A stretch of 64,000 bases of DNA. Source: Neckera pumila (taxonomy: Eukaryota > Streptophyta > Bryopsida > Hypnales > Neckeraceae). The position numbers were made by a program, and so were the translations under genes. Positions 12,761 through 25,372 of this stretch are shown here, in pieces (position 1 is the stretch's first letter; every line of letters starts with the position of its first letter). The notes below the pieces were generated by a model. It worked only from the letters and a program-made list of their open reading frames with translations. It had not been told where the DNA came from and made no database searches. The stretch covers positions 31,372,108-31,436,107 of the forward strand of contig OZ018408.1 of assembly GCA_963969595.1 (NCBI GenBank). The letters are read 5' to 3'.

Positions 12761-15700
12761 TAGGAAAAACAACAAGGATCAATTCAATGGCTTACTTCAT
12801 CATTGCCAGTGTTAGAGATAACGTCGTCCACGTGCTCATATGCATCCCTGTCCATGATAATTTTTTGGCCTTTCTTCCCAAGCTCACCGCTTAATTTTTA
12901 AAGGAAATATCAAATCCTAACTTCTTTCCTTCTTGCTTCCCTTTTCTTTTCTTTCTCTTCCTCTCTTCTACTCTGATACTATTGCACCACCCCTTTGATG
13001 GTGGTCTTACAAAGATGGTCTCGAATGCCAAGAATTTTAATATCTCTCCTACTCTCTTACACCTTTCTTGCTTTGCGTCATTCCTATCCTCCTCCTAACG
13101 GTCGCAACAAGTTCTTGAGATTTCCTCCCTAGCCTATCTAATCCCTAACCTAGGCCACTATTAATCATCTCTCTCCTTTTGTTCCCTACTTCATCTCTTC
13201 CTCCACTAATTCCCCTCCATTATTTGTGTTCACGTGTGGGTGTGAGAGTGGAGCGTGTGTGTGCAGGTGTGATATGGAAGCGTTGATTCCTTCCCCCCTT
13301 CCCTTTTTTATTTCTTTAATTGCAAGTGGACCTTGAAACTCTAATTCCTAACTGGGTTATACTGGACTTCTACCTCTGGATTCCTGACTAGCTTTGGAAC
13401 TGGACTTTCCACTCTAAGTTTTCTAAACTAGCTCCTAATTGGGTTTTTTCTTCTCTATTCTAGTGTTTTTTAAACTAGCTTTAACTAAGCAAAAACTAAA
13501 AAAAAGGAAAGTGGGACCATGTAGGGTATCATCCCTTGTTGATCTGGCTTTTTGCGATGATGTATGTGATTAGTAGAAAATTAGAACAAAGGCCCGAGCT
13601 GGATGCTGGTCTAAAGTGGCGCTGGCCCGAACTGGGTATCGACTGCTGCTAGGTATCGGCCCGAACTGGGTAGCAGCCCGCCGCTGGGTATCGGCCGCTG
13701 CTGGCTGCTAGCTTATGCCGGTTGCTGGTTCTGGTTTTCTCCAAAAATTTCTCAAACACACACCTCGGATTCCTTCAGGGGAACCCACTTATACAAATTT
13801 AAATCGGATCTTGAGAGAGTTTGGGCCAGGGTCAAAGCTTTGCCTTCTGAAAGGTTAGGCCTAAAGTCTCGGATACAAAACTAACTCACGAAGTCACATG
13901 CTATCTTTCTCACACTAGGGACTCTAAGATCTTGGAAGCTAAACTTTAGACTTTTCCAAGAAGATCTTGGAAACTAAACTTTGGGGCTAAGTACTTGGGG
14001 GGTTTGAAGCTTTGCTGTCAAGTTGGGTTTAACACCAACTCTAGGACTTCGTTTCACTCCAAAGGTTCAAAGCTCCACTGTCTGGAATTGTTTTAACACG
14101 TACTCTAGGACTTGACTTAATCGGGGGTTTGCCGTCCAAGGGGGGGGGGGTCTACACAACAAGGAAGACTTTAGAAGAGGAAAATAACACATAAAGAAAG
14201 AAACTTGTACAAAATGTCAAAGCTTTGCCGTCCCAAAGGGAGGTCCACTCAACAAGAGACACGTTAGAAGAAGGTAAGAGAACACACGAGTTAGTATAAC
14301 GAGGTAAAACAGTTGACTCACACTCTAAAGGCCCCCCAAAGTGGCATTTGCCAAGGTACGGAGGGGATTGGCTTTAGGATTAGTAAAACACACAAAAAAC
14401 TCTCACAACACGACAGTTAGTTCACAAAATAGAATAAAAATACAAGAAAAATACGCGAGGAGTACACAAGGTAAGATAGAAGGACCTCCAAGGACCTTCA
14501 AAGCTTGAAATACAACAACAAAAGGAACCAAAAGTGCTCCAAAAACACCGTAGAGGTTTTTGGCTTCAAATACCAAAATATCCAAGATGACTTTGACCCA
14601 CGGACCCCAAAACAATTATGGGGGTGATTTTAGAGAGGGAAGTGGAGCCTTTATATAGGTTTCCAAGATTCACTCCCCCCCCCCTTAATTCCTACTAGTA
14701 ACCTTATCAACTTGGATTTTCATCTTCATCCTCAAAGCTTTTCATCCTAATCCTAAAATTTCACTTTTTACCATCTATGGATTCTATGCTGGACCAACAT
14801 CCTAAATTTTGGAGATCATTCAGCTCCAAATGTCAAACGAATTGCGTTGTTGGATTCAGAGCGCCATTTTTAGTCCAAGATCCTCTACCCCCTCCGTACC
14901 GGGATCAAGAAGCCAATTGTAGTAAATTTCTAACTCTTAGGGGTTTCCTAATTTGAGAAAAGTAACTAGCCTAGGGTCTCCGGAAGGTGAAAGGGAGTAG
15001 GAAAAGACTCCTTGTTGACGCTATTTTGCCATCGTGTGCCCCTGGAATGCCGGTCAACGTCGCAAGGATGTCGCGGCGTGATTAATTCTAGAGGAATCTT
15101 GCTGGTTTGGGTACCTGCCACTATCAGAATGCTGCAAAACTTATCGGAATGCATTATTAGCATAAAACAAGCTATCCTAAATTTGAGTGAGATTTTATCG
15201 CAACTTGAGTAATTTACAAAAAAATTCCATTGGAGGTTAGAACGATTGACCGCATGGAAAAGGTTCTGCAAGTCGGAAGATGCCGGGAATTTTTGTGGGA
15301 CCTTTCAGGGAGCCTTGCAAAAGATGTGGAGGTGCATTTCCGTACCTGGCACAATTGGTCAATGGAGACCTAAATTGGCCATCTCCTTGAATTGTCGATG
15401 GTACGGGAATCTTTTGCAAATGAGGGAATCTTGGTGAATCAATTTCGCCGCTGGACTCTTGGTATAGGATTTTTCCTAAAATACCATCCTTGGGATGTAG
15501 ATTCCTCCACGGCCCCGTATTGAGTTCAATGGCTCCTGCATGCTAACAACTGGGGTTTCCGGGAATTCAACGATCTGATGGGGAATTTGAAACCTAATCT
15601 AGGACCCAACCTAAAGCTCACTCTGAATCCCTAGGACCCATCTTGCCATGCATTGCCACCTTCCACTGGGATTTAGCCTTGCTGGGGCTATGTGACTAAA

Positions 15701-15900
15701 ATCCTCCAAATCCCGCTATCTTGTAGTTTAGATTCTATTTCTAGGCGAGGTTAGGAAAGTTTTAGGTATAAAATCAAAACTAGACCAAATACTATAATGG
15801 GTATGGTACAAACCTATTTTGGTTCTACACTCTTTTTATGGCTTTTTGTATAATTTTACCTATTCTAAATTGCAAATTTCAAAAAAAAAAAATCCAGAGT
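12761..15900. repeat. Degenerate repetitive region with small tandem units
   Basis: I can support no gene. At about 13600-13730 there is a small GC-rich tandem (cccgaactgggtatcg and ctgctggctgctag words). From 13840 to 14350 a loose motif (aagctttgccgtc, aggggg) recurs, including a poly-G run of ten at 14139-14148. From 14940 to 15700 there is moderately GC-rich sequence without a long frame. It may be a decayed long retroelement, but no RT, integrase or Gag motif is readable. Confidence 0.35.
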
Positions 15901-16555
15901 CCCAAGTGACAATTTGGGAGCTCACAAGGGGCTTCAGGGTCTCTAACTTACGGAAGAATTCTTTTTTGAAATTTGGATTTATATCAAATTATTAGGCTTC
16001 TGATTAGATTTTAGTTATTGATGGGACCTATTGATCCCTACATATATTGCTTTTGGTCCAATCTTAAAAATTAAAAGTCGATGTTTCTACACCATCGTAG
16101 ACATGTATTGGTCTTTGCTTGCAATAGTTATATGGTTGTTGTATTCTCGATGAGTGTTGTATTCATTTATATTGTCTCTAATATCCATTCGATTTTTGAA
16201 TTGTACTCCAAACTAATTGACCATTGGAGAATATACAAGATGTTATGGAAAGGCCATTGGTAAATCTCAATGTTCTTTTGGAGGATATGGACAAAGAATG
16301 GGATTGGCCATCTCTAAAATCATGTTGCACATTATTGGGGTCAGGTGAACTAGTTCTTACTCTTTCTGATTCTCCAAGGAAATCTAAACTTGATCATGTT
16401 AGGTACAATGGCTTGGAAGTGTTGTCCAGCTGCCATATCTTGTTAAACTTTGTTGGTTTGTATCTTGTGTGTTTATTGTGGACTATGGAAGTCTCTACTC
16501 TAGACATGCAGTTGTAGACTTGAATAATGTGCATCTTTTAATGTACAAATGAAAC
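15901..16555. other. AT-rich stretch with an unrecognised frame
   Basis: A plus-strand frame at 16224-16517 (97 codons, containing EDMDKEWDWPSL) looks somewhat coding-like, but I cannot assign it and see no neighbouring exon. It may be a remnant of a mobile-element gene. Confidence 0.25.
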
Positions 16556-16559
16556 TTAA

Positions 16560-17306
16560 CCCCTAAAGTTCCTTGACTATGTTCTCACCAAAAATGCTCC
16601 AAAACTGCCATTTCTAGCACAAGTACCAAATTTTTGAAAGATCTCATTTTTGGACACATTTAACCGTAGGATCTTGTTTTACTCTAGGTTGGGAATGTGT
16701 GGAAAAAATTGCAGAAATTTCCATCTTGTAGATTGGAAGATATTAGTATTTGAAGTGGCAGAAGTCCTTTTTTTGGCCCTGCAAAAAATTGGGCAGCTGC
16801 ACTTCACAAGGTCAGATTGTTATGAAAAAAATTCTAAAATGGCTGTGCTTCTTTGGATTCATTCTTCAGAGCAAGTTGGCTACATGCTTGGAAATTTTCA
16901 GATTATTTGGAATTGTACAACATATAGGAAAAAAATAGTAAGTAGAAAGAAGTAGAGAATGGTTCAAAACACTAAATTGCTAAGAAGTTAATTGTGGAAT
17001 TGAAAAATGCCAATCCCAATGGTTGCAATGTTATAATAAACAATATACATCCTAAATTTTTTTTTTTTTGAAAAACATTAAAAATTGAGTGAAATAAACG
17101 ACTTTAAAGTTTATTTTAGAATAGACAATCCATAATTGCCTACAAACTAAAAATCCTTGTAACGTTTGACTCATTGATCAAAATAGAATGATTCAAAGCT
17201 TTTCATGTATATATAAATCTAATAAACCAATTTCAAACTTTTATTTTGAAAAAAGTGATTTTATCTTATTTGCCCGGATTGCCCGGTTATGAAAAAAAAT
17301 AACATA
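16560..17306. mobile_element. piggyBac-like miniature element 4 (right end missing)
   Basis: It starts CCCCTAAAGTTCC after TTAA (16556-16559). It is homologous to the element split by copy A at 21788-26103: both contain the 'ggaaaaaaatagtaa...agtagagaat' block and the 'ttgcccggattgcccggttatgaaaaa' block (here 17271-17298). Homology stops at about 17306 without a recognisable terminal repeat. It provides an empty-site comparison for the copy A insertion. Confidence 0.6.
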
Positions 17307-18023
17307 TTAGACTCCATTGTACTTTGTAGTAATATGGTTTTCCATTCAAAACTTAGTGTCTGAGGTGAACATGATCTCTCCTTCAAAGTCTTTGGCCCCT
17401 GATGAGGTAGATGCTAAAGACTAACTTTTTATTGGCATAGAAGGAGTGGCAAATGATGACATAGGTGATGGTCATGGGCCTATGGCGGGAGATGGTGTGG
17501 AAGATGAAGATGAGATTTGACAAATTCAAACACTAAACTTTGTGGCTCATGCTCCAAGGCTTACAAAATACCACCCTCGAAAGTCGCAATGGAGAAATTG
17601 ATTGATATATCAAAAATGTATCCTACATGCTAAATCCAAGGTTGTAGGAACTACACCTCCACAGTTATAGAACAAATTACTTCCATGGGAATGGATTCTT
17701 TAGAACAGACAAAACCATTTTTAGATGCATGAATTTTTTTTTTCAAATCTTAATCCTTTCTTTTCTACTTCTTTCCTAACCTAAGCATAACATCTCCACT
17801 TCCTTGTGCTTATGTTTGTGAATATATGGTCTAGTTGTCCAAAGGCCAATTAGTCAGTCCCTTGACCTTCCAACAACTAGAAGAGAGTCCGTATGCATTT
17901 TACCGGACACGCGCGGATGAGCGGAAGAGAATTCTAGTGCATTTCACCGGACACGAGTGAGCAAGCGGAAGGAAATTGAAATGCATTTAAACCAGCCTTT
18001 GCGAGCGAGTGGAAGTGAATCCA
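17307..18023. other. Possible coding remnant and spacer
   Basis: A plus-strand frame from about 17357 to 17600 reads as an acidic stretch (runs of Asp, Glu and Gly) followed by a Pro/Arg/Lys stretch, interrupted by TAA and TGA. This is coding-like in amino-acid bias only. From 17880 to 18010 there are two or three imperfect repeats with cggacacg, gagcggaag and atgcattt words. No family can be assigned. Confidence 0.25.
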
Positions 18024-18600
18024 AATGCATTTCATCCATTTCTGGAAAGCTAACTCTAAACCATTGTCATCCATTTTATCCAACCACTTTCATTCATTTC
18101 ATCTAGCCCCTTTCATCCATTTCATCCAACCGCTTTCATCCATTTCATCCAACCACTTTCATCCATTTCACCCAACCACTTCATTCAATTACTTTCATCC
18201 ATTTCATCCAACTGCTTTCATCCATTTCATCCAATTGCTTTCATCCATTTCATCCAACCACTTTCATCCATTTCATCCAACCACTTTCATCCATTTCACC
18301 CAACCACTTTCATCCATTTCACCCAACCACTTCATCCATTTCATCCAGCCACTTTCGTCCATTTCATCCAACCACTTTCATCCATTTCACCCAACCACTT
18401 CAATCAATTACTTTCATCTATTTCATCCAACCGCTTTCATCCATTTCATCCAACCACTTTCATCCATTTCATCCAACCACTTTCATCCATTTCATCCATT
18501 TCATCCAGCCACTTTCGTCCATTTCATCCAACCACTTTCATTCATTTCATCCAACCACTTTCATCCATTTCATTCAACCACTTTCATCCACTATCATCCA
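18024..18600 (+). repeat. Minisatellite, 23-bp unit
   Basis: This is a tandem array of a roughly 23-bp unit of the type TTTCATCCATTTCATCCAAC followed by CAC. There are about 24 imperfect copies, some shortened. A 226-codon open frame (His-Phe-His-Pro-Phe repeats) runs through it only because the unit lacks stops in one frame; I do not regard it as a protein gene. Confidence 0.9.
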
Positions 18601-18839
18601 ATTTTCCAACGTTTATCAATAATTGTTTTTTTAAAAATCCTAAATCATTTTTTTTCAAAAGTTCATCCATTAAATTCAAAAATTCAATGTACTTTTTCTT
18701 CTTAATTTCTTGGCTTCTCCAAAAAATTTAAATTAAAGCAAATTGCCGCTTAGTAATCCCTGCTCTTCGATCGTCGCTCACACCTCCCCACTTGCATACT
18801 GTCGTACGCGCAATCTAGCCGTAAGTATCTTTAGCCACA

Positions 18840-20510
18840 ATGTTGTGCTAAAATGACACAAGTTATCGTCCCAAGGAATTCCAGATGTTATTGCAAACTA
18901 AGGATATCCGGATCTCTTCCAAAACACACCCAAGCAATCCGTCTCATCAATTCACTCTTTTTCGATTGCTACTACTTTCCGGAATCCAATCCGGAATCCT
19001 TCCTTGTCCGGATTCTGGTTTTGTCTAATCACACTCTGGTTTTTTGTACCCCTGTTTTACCATCAGGGGGTCCACTGTTGGTCTTGTAGAGGGGTAGGGA
19101 CTCACCACTCGTTGTTCTTCTATAATTCTAACAAACACAAATAAAAACACCCAAGTACTAAAAAGGTTGCAGCAAGACGAGAAGATCCGGATCCTCACAG
19201 CTCCCGGATGGTAATTCCGGAAAGCAGGTCACTCAGGATTACTTCACTCTCCCTAACTACAACGACAGATCTCAGAGTTAAGTATAAGGGAGTGTGATCT
19301 TTCTAGAGGTTGGATGAATTCTAAGGTTGGCAGATCTTCCGGACAGGTGGGAACTTCCTTGGGCGGGCGCTTACCTCCGCACGGCTTGACAACCGGACTC
19401 GCTTCCCCGCTACTCAGATCGGGACTACTCTATTAGTAATTTAAAGACACAGTGCGCAGCTCCTAAGTCAACAATCCAACAACATTACAATAGCACACTC
19501 TCGACTTAGACCGTATTCTCCTAAATCCGGATTCCTCCTCACCCCTGCACACTTGCACTTACACACCAACACACAAGTGACCATAGACGCGATACGCAAG
19601 AGAATGATCCTAAGGTGTTCTCCTAAATGCTCAGATTAAATGACAAGGGAAGGGGAATGAAAGGCCAGCAAGCCAGCTCGCCCTTAAATACAAAGCAAGG
19701 CAACCTAAAAGCCAAAAAGCACCCCGGAAATCCGGGCAGCCAATCAGAAAACCATCCAAGACACCCGGAAAGTCCACTGCTGGCTCAGCTAATCCTAAAA
19801 ATCCGGATTTCCTAAGAATCCGGATTTACTAGAAATCCGGAATCCGGAATCCGAGCCCCACGCACGGAAAAACCATTCCGGATTCAAATTCAAATCCTAA
19901 TTAAAAACAACCTAACTAACTACTTCGCCTTTCGCGCCTTCTTCGCACTGCTTCCGCCTTGGCGAATGTTGCTGCATATTGATGAAGTCTTTTGAATGGG
20001 TACTGACTAGATTAGTCAGGGCTCTCATCTGATCAACTGGAAACTTTTCCGGACTTCGAACTTGTCTTGAACAAGGTTCCCTTCATTCGGAACTCTCCCA
20101 GTTGCCAAATCCGGATTCCATCCGGATTCCATACCAATCCGGATTCCATCCGGATTCTATAACAATCCGGATTCTATCTAGATTCCACACCAATCCGGAT
20201 TCTATCCGGATTCCATACCAATCCGGATTCTATCACAATCCGGATTCTATATCAATCCGGATTCCATGTCAATCCGGATTCTATATCAATCCGGATTCTA
20301 TCCGGATTCCATATCAATCCAGATTCTATTTCGGTGAAGGATCTGGATTCTGGATCCTTCTTCCATGTGATGGAATAACACTGGTAACAATCTTGAGTAA
20401 TCCGGAAATTACTATTCTACAGTTTTCTATAACTAAACCGGATTCTCTATATTTTACCAAAACAATTGAAAACTTTGACTCTATCCTAATCGTATTCTAA
20501 TCCATTTCTA
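18840..20510. mobile_element. ORF-less relative of the CCGG-rich TG...CA element
   Basis: A GC-richer block with many CCGGAT words follows the same order as the left half of copy A (22191-23400). Shared marks are ctcttcc...acacaccc, the ACCATCAGGGGG hairpin (19049-19069, like 22483-22503), a TATA-like reverse motif (cttaaatacaaagcaaggcaac, about 19683, versus cttatatacaacttgattac at 23153), and cctaactaact near 19910. The large ORF of copy A is absent. From 20101 to 20340 it contains a minisatellite. Boundaries are approximate; no target duplication was found. Confidence 0.5.
20101..20340 (+). repeat. CCGGATTC minisatellite
   Basis: Short tandem units alternate AATCCGGATTCTATC and CATCCGGATTCCATACC. 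The 132-codon frame through it (PDSIRIPYQSGF repeats) is a composition artefact. Confidence 0.85.
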
Positions 20511-21783
20511 CAATTTTGAGTTTGCATACTTTGACACATACCAGCATTCCCTTAGGTAGAAGCATGTGTTTATAGGCGGTCAAGGTCAAAATTATACCCC
20601 TTGTATTAGCAAGGCTAGAGAGAGGTGGAAGAGTAATGAGGTTGGACAATGGTGACGCTTGGAATCCTAATGGATTTCTAGCGTAGACCATTCATGATCC
20701 TTTTCATTGAGTTGCTCAATAGTAAATTAGATTTGGAGCGGCATTTCTCTCTCCTTTTTTTATAACTCTGCCACTGGAATACACATTTGCATTGGATTTG
20801 AGCCGTTTTTTCAAAAAAAATCCCTATAGTGTATCTTTTCGTATGTTTTTTCATTCTACCATATTGGATCTTGAATTTTGGGTTTAGATTTGTGACAAAT
20901 CTTCTATTTTTCTCATAATTTTTGAAAGTTAACATTAGAAGACATTTGAGGCCTCTAGAAGACCATTTCAGGCCTATTCCCAATGCTGTCCCAATTCTAT
21001 GAACAGCTGGTACGGGCTGTTAGATTTATTTTTTTTCAACAAAAAAAAAAAAAAAAAAATCTTCCCCAAATATCATTTATAGCAATTTTTTTTTTTTTTT
21101 TTCTGAAAATGACATGGCACGGTGTCAATTACATCAACCAGCTGCTTCCCTTGTATTCCTGTAGTCTAGAAATGCAGAGAAACTCGCAGTCTTCTAGAGG
21201 TCTCAAATGTCCCCTAATGCAATGAAGTAGTCACCATTGCAAGACCATTTTTTCACTCATTTTTGTTCCTAACAAGACAACTTGTTTCCATGCATGTAGA
21301 ATTTTAAGAATGAGCTTAGGATTCCAACTTTTTAAAATGTTATGTGTCCAAAAGATCCAGTCAAAGCATAATTTGGACTACTCCAAAACGTTGATTTCTT
21401 TCTAGTACCCTTCACGTTTACGTTATAATCTTCCAATCTATAACTTGGATTGAAACCAAATTTTGTATAGATGATAAGGACTTAGATGTCTACAAGATGC
21501 TACGGTTAATTTTGCCTAAAAACAACTCATCATACCCATGAGCTTCAATCTTTTGTAACTTACAAAATCAAGATCCAAAACACCTTAAAAAATGGCTAAA
21601 AAATTTAAGGTTTAAACAATATCAAAGAATGGCCAAGTAGCTTTGTTGGGATGGCTTAGTGACCTTGAAAATTTGATGCAAGAACCTTTTGGAGTTCTCG
21701 CGCATCAAACTCAAGGCAACTATGAAACATTATCCATTTTGGATGTCTAGGTTTCTATATCACATTCTCATCCATTTTAATTC
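20511..21783. other. AT-rich gene-free stretch
   Basis: No gene is recognisable. It contains a poly-A run near 21040-21059 and a poly-T run near 21087-21102. Confidence 0.4.
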
Positions 21784-22482
21784 GTAACCCCTAAAGTTTT
21801 ATGACTATATTTTCACCCAAAACGTTCACAAACTGTTATTTTTAGAACAAGTAACAAATTTAATCAAAAAAAGTTTTTTGACACAAAAGACCATAGGATC
21901 TTATAGTACACGTGTTTGAAAAGTTGTGGAAAAAATTTCAGAAATTTCAACCGTGTAAAACTATAAATTGCAAGATTATTAGCATTTGAATTAACAAAAG
22001 CCCTTTTTATGTCCGTGTGAAAAATTGAGCAACTCACAAGCTCACTTCTGTATTAAAAAATGTTTAAAATGTTGGTAACTCTTTGGATTCATTACTTAAG
22101 GCAAGTTGGCTACATACTTGAAATATTTCATATCAATTAGAATTGTACAATATGTAGGAAAAAAATAGTAAATAGATAGTAGTAGAGAATTGTCGCAGCA
22201 CAGGGCAAGTAATTTCCCAGTTATACTACCAAAAACCACTTTAAAGTATAACAAAGTGACTCTAAAGATTGAACCCGCAAGATTCTGTGAAGTAGATAGC
22301 CTTATTTGGTCTCTAAGCTAAGTCAATACCTATATTTCCTCTTCCGGTTCAAACACACAACCGGAAACACAACAACACCCAGAACTACAATCAAACCCTT
22401 TTTTATTTCTCCGATCCGGTCCACATTCCGATTGGGTCTGATCAACTCTCATCCGCTCATACTACTACCCGGTTTAGTTTTA

Positions 22483-22503
22483 CCTCTGTTTCACCATCAG
22501 AGG
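22483..22503 (-). other. Conserved covarying stem-loop (copy A)
   Basis: Six-bp stem CCTCTG/CAGAGG around a nine-base loop, followed by GGATC. Equivalent hairpins occur at 43112-43132 (identical), 19049-19069 (CCCCTG/CAGGGG) and, inverted, 58440-58454 (CCTCTA/TAGAGG), with compensatory base changes. Confidence 0.6.
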
Positions 22504-23152
22504 GATCGCCCCTTGTTTTTGAGAGTGGCAGGCCCGCCGCTCCTTCTGTGAATTATAGTGGCTGAAGACCCACTTCTTCTTTCTTCAATTCTCTACACTA
22601 ACCCGGACCCGGTTTGATCCTTCACAGCAACCCAGAAAACTCTCCGGATCACTGGTCACACAAAGACCCCCCGTACGGCCCTTCCATACTACAACAACCT
22701 TAGCGCCCCGTTCCGTCTGTGCGAAGCCAGGCGGCTGCAAGAGAACCCGTCCGTTCCAACCTCTACTAAAGTTCTTTCGTTTGCCCAATGAGGCGGCGAG
22801 ATCTCTCAGGAGATCGGACACTCAACCGGATTTCACACCCAGGAGTTCTAGCACGACTAAAGAATCCCTCCCTATCCGCCTAGCCTAACAATGGCTGTCT
22901 TGCCCGGAATTCTAAACTCTAGAGCTGCTGAGGAACTAGAATCCACTCCCAACGCTTTCGCAACCCGCTCACCTGCACATAAGACTAAAACAAACACGCC
23001 AAAGGGAGAAATCGCACCCACACTAGCACGCGCCTTCCTAACTCCTCGCCCCACGATCCTGCCGCACACGGGAGAGACACACAACAAGAAGCCAAGAGAA
23101 GACGTACGCAAAAATGAGGTGAAAGAACTCCCAGCTCCCAAGCGGGGGCTGA

Positions 23153-23160
23153 CTTATATA
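23153..23160 (-). promoter_or_regulatory. TATA-like box, minus strand, copy A distal
   Basis: On the minus strand this reads TATATAAG, followed by a GC-rich stretch (GTCAGCCCCCGC). It is downstream of the ORF and is conserved in copy B (43782-43789) and, in weaker form, in the ORF-less relative near 19683. It could drive LTR-type transcription; this is inference. Confidence 0.4.
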
Positions 23161-23336
23161 CAACTTGATTACAAAGCAAAAAGGGACCTCAAAATCCGCG
23201 CTGGAAATCCGGATCCGATCCTAACAAGCCAGACCGGATAGTCATCCGATCCGGTCCTAACAAGCCAGACCGGATAATCATCTGATCCGGTCCTAACTAA
23301 CTTACAAATATTTTACATTCCTACTAACTTCCTATC

Positions 23337-24989
23337 CTACTCTCCAATTCCCCCGCCCAGCGTAGGACTCTTAGGTTCCTCGGGCAGTTGATTGAAGACG
23401 TCTGCCAAGTTCCGGCTCCGTTCACCGGCAGCTGGATCCGGAAGATCTGACCCGGGCAACGAATCTATCTGAATTGGCTGCCCCGTTCCAGGTCTCCTGT
23501 GACTCTTCCGTGACTCGGGTGTATGATCCTTGCGCTCACCCGGATTCGATCTTCCTGCTGGAAACGAATCCGGCATCGAAATGTCCGAGAGGTGGATTTC
23601 CCGGGAAAATAAGGACCCGTTCAGCTTCTGACTGCTGATGTCCATCCGGTCGGCCACCTCTCGTGCTACCACTAAGGATGCTTCCACCCGATCGGTGAAG
23701 TCGCTGAGGATCCGAACTATCCGGGAACCGGATACCTTCTTCTCCTCGTGCACCCCTTGGTTAAATAAGGCCGCCTTGACTGCGGTGGATCCGGACTCTC
23801 CAAGAGTGCCCTTCACCAATTCAGCCACCTTCCGGGTTGCCTCCGCCATCTCCCGGACTGCTGCCTTGTCTTACCTGAGGGTGACCATGTCCGTCCTCAG
23901 AGTATCGACTTCCTCCTGAAGTCAACGGATCTCCCTCTCCTGTTTCCGGTTCTCTTCCGGATCGGCCAGGAATTGTCCCACCTTACCCGGCAAATCGCTA
24001 TCGACTGGTGCACCCACCAGTTCAGAGATAGTGCTTAAAGTCCTCTGCTTGACCTCCCAGTCCGCCCGTATTCCGGCCAGGACAACCGTTAACTGGTTGA
24101 ACGGGTCGGTCGGATCCTCGAGATCCGGCATCTCAACATCCGGTCCCTGTTCTGGTGTGGACTGGGGGTTCGACGGGGGTCTTCTCTTATGAGTAGGCGT
24201 CGTCTTCTGACGCTTCCTCTGTCGGGACGGCTCTTCCTCTTCTTCTTCTTCCGTCTCGGGTTCGGATCCGGTTTGCTCCTCCACCTCGTCATCCGAACCC
24301 GACTCTCCATACTTCAGGATCAATTCCTGAACACCCCACGTCTTCTCCTCAGCAGGAGTGAGAAGTTGGTTCCGCTGGTAGAGGTGGAAAAGGTAGGGAC
24401 TCAAAGGAGTGGCCCTACTCTTTCCGATCCTCGTCACCAGCTGGGACACCAAATCGGAAAAGATCCGGGTCCAGTTCACCTTCCGTTTCCCGCTCAGGGA
24501 ACCAAAAATGGTGTTGCCGAGGGTCATTGTCACCCTTGTCGGCTTCTCCGGGTGGACGATCGGAACCAGGAACTGAAGGAGGTTACGATGCCGGTCGTTC
24601 TTACAGTCTGCGACCGCGTACCCGTCTTTGTTACTCGGTTCCCCATGAAACTTGTCATGGATGAACTTGTCCTTCTGCCCGGCCATACCGGAACCTCCCA
24701 TCCAGAAGTTGTAAACTTCCCTCCACCGTTCTTCTTCCCATTCGGTCGAGCGGCCCCGGAGAGTGTTGTTGAACTCGTTCGACACCTTGCACTTGATCTC
24801 CCTCACCATCCGCTCCTCATGAAACCCCCAGGGTTTATCGATCAGGACGAGGCACCCCATGGCGTTGAGATCCTCCATCAGCTCAGTCTGGGCCGGTTCC
24901 TCCATAGGAATGACCGGAACTATCTTCCGGAGCTTGACGTCGGAGGAGGAGCTAGGAGCGCCCAGTCTGGTCTTACGCAGGTGAGGCAT
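23337..24989 (-). pseudogene. Broken element ORF: N-terminal domain, acidic and basic stretches, coiled coil (copy A)
   Basis: This is a single minus-strand frame of 551 codons from ATG at 24989 to TAG at 23337, with two in-frame stops: TGA at 23922-23924 and TAA at 23871-23873. Residues 1-200 form a compact domain with PWGFHEERMVREIKCKVSNE, EVYNFWMGG, KDGYAVADCKNDRHRNLLQFLVPI and TIFGSLSGKRKVNW. An acidic run (ETEEEEEEEP) is then followed by RQRKRQK, a likely nuclear localisation signal. From about 340 a heptad coiled coil runs straight across both stops, so they are probable point mutations (CGA and CAA would fit). The family is unknown to me; a Gag-like or other TE-encoded DNA-binding role is possible. 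Homologous pieces occur at 28731-29255 and 52394-52594. The long plus-strand frame opposite it is an antisense shadow. Confidence 0.7.
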
Positions 24990-25261
24990 GGACACGAGAC
25001 GACTGCTGGACCCTTACCGATCGCTACCTCACTCTCTCCTAGCCGCACGTTCCGTTCCTCACTTCCTCTCATCCGATCTCAACCGGAAAGCACTCACAAA
25101 ACCTGCAACCCACACGTTCTTTACTCTTCCTACACTCTCACACACACCTAGCCGGAAGCGCACATACATCAATGGCTCTGGCGCGGACGGAGGCGAAAAA
25201 GCGCTCAAGGTCAGCTCCAGAGCTCAAGGGGAGTAAAGGAGTGAAAATGAGGACGACCAGC

Positions 25262-25270
25262 CCTTATATA
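25262..25270 (-). promoter_or_regulatory. TATA-like box upstream of the copy A ORF
   Basis: The minus strand reads TATATAAGG, about 275 bp upstream of the ATG at 24989 and about 310 bp inside the element end. Position and orientation suit an LTR-type or internal promoter for the 551-codon ORF. Copy B has the same motif at 45892-45899 (TATATAAG). Confidence 0.5.
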
Positions 25271-25311
25271 CTCTCTGGACCCCTGGCACATCATCATGAC
25301 CTTTTCCGGTC

Positions 25312-25372
25312 CGGTCCGGTCCATATCGATCCGGTTCATATCGATCCGGTCCATATCGATCCGGTCCAACCC
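25312..25372 (+). repeat. Short tandem CCATATCGATCCGGTC units
   Basis: Three to four tandem units of about 16 bp carry a CATATCGATCCGG core. Most are missing from copy B (around 45945-45962), which accounts for much of the length difference between the copies (3389 versus 3355 bp). Confidence 0.7.

Noticed and set aside
18025..18705. 226-codon frame of His/Phe/Pro/Ser repeats
   Set aside because: It is the translation of a 23-bp minisatellite. The unit length is not a multiple of three, and the apparent protein is low complexity with no start context.
20102..20500. 132-codon frame with PDSIRIPYQSGF repeats
   Set aside because: Translation of a CCGGATTC minisatellite.
24189..25151. 320-codon plus-strand frame, repeated at 44818-45780
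   Set aside because: It is antisense to the better-supported minus-strand ORF, which has recognisable homologues at 28.7 and 52.4 kb, an acidic/NLS stretch and a coiled coil.
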